Shown one piece after another: positions 61,108 to 64,000 of a DNA stretch of 64,000 nucleotides. The notes below the pieces were generated by a model, which was not told the origin of the DNA, ran no database searches, and was given only the letters and a program-made list of their open reading frames with translations. Position 1 is the first letter of the stretch, and each line of letters opens with the position of its first letter. The position numbers and the translations under genes are program-made. Where the stretch lies: assembly GCF_045223415.1 (NCBI RefSeq), contig NZ_JBEQZJ010000002.1:61139-125138 (forward strand), written 5' to 3'. The DNA comes from Hoskinsella mucinilytica (GTDB lineage: Bacteria; Bacillota_I; Bacilli_A; Erysipelotrichales; Erysipelotrichaceae).

Positions 61108-61956
61108 CTATTTTATCAAAACCCAACTATGACAATAATTCACAAAGCATCCTTTATCATACATCATAAATACAGATTGAATATAGACGTTTCCAAGTGG
61201 TATTAGATCATGTGCTTTCATCCAATCCGAAAACAAATAGAACATACGCTCCATCACGCTTTCATCCCCATCTCTACACTCCACCAGTACATGAACACTT
61301 TTTCCATGGTTTAGATAACATCTACCTGGTATTTTGTATTCACAAGGTCTTACTACATGTACCGTAGATGTTTGAAAACCGTCTTTTTCATCAAAGCTTA
61401 CCTCTCTGATCAATTGTGAGGTCAATTCTTTATTTTCATCCACAAGCTTAAGTACTTGATCATATTCTTTTATCGAGGAAAAAGAGGATATTTGATGAAG
61501 ACTTTCATAAAGGGGAAAGGTAACTATTTGGGGCTGGTGCAATTGTGTGGATATCTGTTTCCATAATTCCTCATCTTTCGACAATTCAGCTTCAATTTCA
61601 GTTAGTCGTTGAATTTCCGCCTTTATTTCTAGTTTTTTCTTTTGTAGTTGGGTTGGTAAAGAGGTGTGATCCATTGTCATCATATCTTTGATCTGTGCCG
61701 TTGTAAATGCACGCTTTTTATAAAATTCGATATAAAACAACTTCAAAATTTCATCAAAGGAAAAGCTACGATACTGACTTTGAGGGGAAATATCAGGTTG
61801 TAAAAGATGAATTTTCTCATAATAACGCAATGTTTCTCTGGTTAACCCTAAATACTGATATAAGTGCTTTGGCGCAAACATCTCTTGTTGATGGGCTTGA
61901 TCTAAGGCCTCTATCTCCACAAAGCTCTTAGTTCGTTTATCACTTTTCTCTTTCAT
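61108..61956 (-). CDS. MerR-family regulator with GyrI-like ligand domain
   Basis: The protein has 282 residues from the ATG at 61956 (GAGGAG 8 bases before). The N-terminal MerR winged helix (YQYLGLTRETLRYYEKIHLLQPD, YRSFSFDEILKLFYIEF) is followed by a long coiled coil (about 90-140) and a C-terminal GyrI/BmrR-like small-molecule domain (PGRCYLNHGKSVHVLVEC; GNVYIQSVF). It lacks metal-binding Cys clusters, so an organic ligand is likely. It probably activates the adjacent flavoprotein operon. Confidence 0.9.
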   Translation of the reverse strand: MKEKSDKRTKSFVEIEALDQAHQQEMFAPKHLYQYLGLTRETLRYYEKIHLLQPDISPQSQYRSFSFDEILKLFYIEFYKKRAFTTAQIKDMMTMDHTSLPTQLQKKKLEIKAEIQRLTEIEAELSKDEELWKQISTQLHQPQIVTFPLYESLHQISSFSSIKEYDQVLKLVDENKELTSQLIREVSFDEKDGFQTSTVHVVRPCEYKIPGRCYLNHGKSVHVLVECRDGDESVMERMFYLFSDWMKAHDLIPLGNVYIQSVFMMYDKGCFVNYCHSWVLIK

Positions 61957-61982
61957 AATATACACTCCTCGTCAAGATATTT

Positions 61983-62006
61983 AAAAAGCCGATATTTATC
62001 GGCCTT
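61983..62006 (-). terminator. Terminator of PocR-domain gene
   Basis: On the minus strand GCCGAT pairs with ATCGGC around AAAT and is followed by TTTTTAA. Confidence 0.85.
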
Positions 62007-62514
62007 ATGCTGTTACTAGCTCTTGTTCATCCTGAAAATTTAAATGATAACGCAATAAATCTTTTAATAGCTGAATGCTAGACATCATTTGATCTTCGTT
62101 CATCGTTTTATTCAAACGGAAGTTACGGTATACCATATCACGATTGACCTTGTATTCCTTACTGAGATAATCTGCCCACATGTCTGCTTCTTCCCATTGT
62201 TTTTTCGCAAGAATTCCTTCTGATACAATGACACAATGAAAATCTTTATAATTGACCGGTACCGCCCATTTGATCAATCCTGCATGACAAGAATAAATAC
62301 ATTCTTTATTGATTTCCCTTGCATTATCATAGGTTTCTTTGGTACACTCTTCACATTTTTGTAATGCTGAAGCACTTACCTTAAGACATTTACAGAAATA
62401 ATTCTTCTCAGATGCACTTTGTATCTCCGTATTATCATAAACGATATAGCTTCTTAAACCTGTGATCCTTTCATAATCATCCAGCACTTTTTTCACAACA
62501 TCCTTGATTTCCAT
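62005..62514 (-). CDS. Stand-alone PocR-type ligand-binding protein
   Basis: This 169-residue protein matches the PocR sensory domain: CKCLKVSASALQKCEECTKE and ECIYSCHAGLIKWAVPV, with the conserved Cys set. The domain is normally fused to AraC regulators or kinases. Here it stands alone with no output domain. It may deliver a small-molecule signal to a separate partner. Confidence 0.85.
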   Translation of the reverse strand: MEIKDVVKKVLDDYERITGLRSYIVYDNTEIQSASEKNYFCKCLKVSASALQKCEECTKETYDNAREINKECIYSCHAGLIKWAVPVNYKDFHCVIVSEGILAKKQWEEADMWADYLSKEYKVNRDMVYRNFRLNKTMNEDQMMSSIQLLKDLLRYHLNFQDEQELVTA

Positions 62515-62567
62515 GATTTATTATTCCCTTCTTTGTTCTATACTCTACGAAAAATATACCACACTTT

Positions 62568-63260
62568 CTATAAAACTTCTATAGTGAATTGTTGATTTTC
62601 CTTATGAACATCCATAATGGCATCTCGATATGGCTCACTTACAGAAAGCCTTTTCAATTTTTCAACAATAGAATACTTCCCCCACATATGCATAGGAAAG
62701 GCATAACTTGTATGTGTCATACGCATCCATGCATCAAATCCATAATAGAACTGCTCTTTTTGTCGTGGATCTAATACGAGAAAAGCAACATCTATATCTC
62801 TACCTTTCAATGATTCAATCCCCTTTTCAAACAAGGCCCTGGCTTCATCATTTTCTGCATCACTATTTTCATCTTCCCAATGCCACCAATTCAGATCCCC
62901 GGCATGATAGATCGTTCCTTCTTTTGTTTCTATCAAAAAAGCAACACCTTCATCACTGGAAGGAAAGGTCTCCACACGCAAATCATCTAATATCAGTTGC
63001 TGGTTTGCCTTCAACATGATGGTATCAGAAGCCACTTGACAAGAAACATCATCAGATATCAGATAAGTCAACTGCTTGGTTTCCTTTCTTAGATTGAAAA
63101 TAATGGGTTGATAATGATCCCCATGGTGATGGGACACAAATACATACAACTTTTTAGAATGATCCCACTCAGGTAATACTCCTTTGGTATCATCAAACAA
63201 AAAACAACAATCTTCCATTTCAATGAAATAGGCACTATGATCTAGATACGTAATGTTCAT
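62568..63260 (-). CDS. MBL-fold metallo-hydrolase
   Basis: This 230-residue protein has the metal motif VSHHHGDHYQP (H-x-H-x-D-H), IYHAGDLNWWHWED (His and Asp ligands) and a late His (FPMHMWGKYS). It resembles UlaG/RNase Z-like small MBL proteins, but substrate is unknown. It is a single-gene unit. Confidence 0.9.
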   Translation of the reverse strand: MNITYLDHSAYFIEMEDCCFLFDDTKGVLPEWDHSKKLYVFVSHHHGDHYQPIIFNLRKETKQLTYLISDDVSCQVASDTIMLKANQQLILDDLRVETFPSSDEGVAFLIETKEGTIYHAGDLNWWHWEDENSDAENDEARALFEKGIESLKGRDIDVAFLVLDPRQKEQFYYGFDAWMRMTHTSYAFPMHMWGKYSIVEKLKRLSVSEPYRDAIMDVHKENQQFTIEVL

Positions 63261-63375
63261 GTTCTCAACTCCATTTCCGAATTTAGTGTATCATGAAATC
63301 ATGAAAACATAAAATATAATACATGTTATGATAAGATCTTTTGCGATATTCTATGAAATTTGTGATAGTTGCCTC

Positions 63376-63403
63376 TTGCATCCTTGACATCATCGCCTAT
63401 AAT
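63376..63403 (+). promoter_or_regulatory. Promoter of flavin reductase gene
   Basis: TTGCAT (63376-63381), 16 bases, TATAAT (63398-63403), about 48 bases before the start codon. Confidence 0.7.
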
Positions 63404-63450
63404 ATAATGGAGTATGCGATCATATCATACATTTGGAAAGGAGATTTCAT

Positions 63451-63975
63451 ATGAGTATATTTAATATTAGTACACCGGAAGCATTACACAGTGACCCCTT
63501 TACCATGATTGGTAAGGAATGGATGTTGGTAACAGCAGAAAAGGAAGATGGTAGTGTCAATACCATGACTGCTTCATGGGGTGGTGTCGGTATCCTTTGG
63601 AATAAAAAAGTTGCCTTCGTCTTTATTCGACCACAACGCTATACCAAAGAATTCATAGATGCCCAAGAACATCTGACATTATCCTTTTATGATGAAACTT
63701 ATCGGAAAGAGCTTGCGTATTTTGGAAAAATCAGTGGACGTGAAGAAGATAAAATTTCAAAAGCCGGATTTCATACCATTCAAGAAAACGGATATGCGTA
63801 TTTTGAAGAAGCAAATACCGTATTGAAATGTAAAAAGCTTTATGCTCAAGAATTGACGGAAGAAGGCTTCTTTGACATGGAACTGATAGAGAAAAACTAT
63901 CCTTTAAAAGATTATCACACCATGTATGTTGTAGAAATAGAACATGTTTTAACAAAACAAGAAAATGATTCATAA
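63451..63975 (+). CDS. Flavin reductase family protein (flavoredoxin-like)
   Basis: The protein has 174 residues from the ATG at 63451 (AAAGGAG 7 bases before; an earlier in-frame codon is inside the leader). The split-barrel FMN-binding fold has NTMTASWGGVGILWNKKVAFVFIRPQRYTKEFID and KISGREEDKISKAGF, as in flavoredoxins and related flavin reductases. It probably carries FMN and reduces a small acceptor. Its 3' end overlaps a dispersed 35-base repeat. Confidence 0.9.
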   Translation: MSIFNISTPEALHSDPFTMIGKEWMLVTAEKEDGSVNTMTASWGGVGILWNKKVAFVFIRPQRYTKEFIDAQEHLTLSFYDETYRKELAYFGKISGREEDKISKAGFHTIQENGYAYFEEANTVLKCKKLYAQELTEEGFFDMELIEKNYPLKDYHTMYVVEIEHVLTKQENDS

Positions 63976-63996
63976 ATGGATCATGTGAAAACAAAG
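63962..63996 (+). repeat. Dispersed 35-base repeat, copy 2
   Basis: Matches 10851-10885 at 32 of 35 positions with 22 identical in a row (63967-63988). Here it spans the stop codon of the flavin reductase gene and runs to the window edge. Confidence 0.7.
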
Positions 63997-64000
63997 TCTT

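Overview
The window is from a low-GC Gram-positive bacterium. Genes carry strong AGGAGG-type ribosome binding sites, and there is a SipW signal peptidase, LytTR and OmpR regulators, Ktr/Trk and Kdp potassium uptake, a CIRCE heat-shock operator and a candidate cre box. The overall flavour is gut Bacillota, probably close to Erysipelotrichaceae; that placement is inference, not proof. Apart from a site-specific recombinase and one decayed gene there is no prophage, IS element or CRISPR array.

Region 1 (1-10.9 kb) is the most striking part. Nine minus-strand genes form one apparent operon: an NTF2-like/LytTR regulator, a 62-residue protein, an NTF2-like/degenerate GGDEF/EAL c-di-GMP phosphodiesterase, a SipW-type signal peptidase, a TasA-like major subunit with a SipW-type signal, a membrane-anchored protein, two more proteins with SipW-type signals, and a large surface protein that runs off the left edge. 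Directly in front lies a ~0.4 kb segment bounded by 25-bp inverted repeats (24/25 identical). A complete tyrosine recombinase gene abuts the other side. This looks like a phase-variable (invertible promoter) switch for a surface fibre or biofilm operon. In the orientation shown, a terminator faces the operon and the best promoter points away, so it reads as OFF.

Region 2 (11-24.9 kb) is a potassium island: a 32-aa membrane protein, kdpF, kdpA, kdpB and kdpC; a KdpD that is split into an ATP-binding/USP sensor protein without kinase and a separate histidine kinase; KdpE; TrkH/KtrB; and three TrkA/RCK proteins. Direct TGTTAAG boxes precede both the kdp and trk transcription units.

Region 3 (25-28.8 kb) is an MBOAT/DHHW/SGNH/DUF4358 cluster typical of exopolysaccharide or wall-polymer O-acetylation. 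Region 4 (29-41 kb) holds an AraC regulator with an SRPBCC protein, a cell-wall surface protein, a 7TM-DISM two-component system, a solute-binding lipoprotein joined to a Cache-GGDEF-EAL membrane protein, and two Hsp20 genes under CIRCE. Ten-base-period CTTGAA repeats upstream of the surface protein and of the two-component operon suggest one regulon.

Region 5 (41-64 kb) is mixed housekeeping and accessory DNA: yjdF with a probable riboswitch, a decayed AAA-ATPase/PD-(D/E)XK gene, an alpha-amylase fused to DUF1653, a PadR/HAAS/DUF4097 operon ending in an isoprenoid-synthase-like gene, tRNA-Glu, an acetyltransferase, an RlmI-like methyltransferase, a CapA-like protein, a lysine-rich repeat protein, HtrA, MalQ and glycogen phosphorylase, a ZIP transporter, a MerR-controlled flavoprotein pair, a stand-alone PocR protein, an MBL hydrolase and a flavin reductase.
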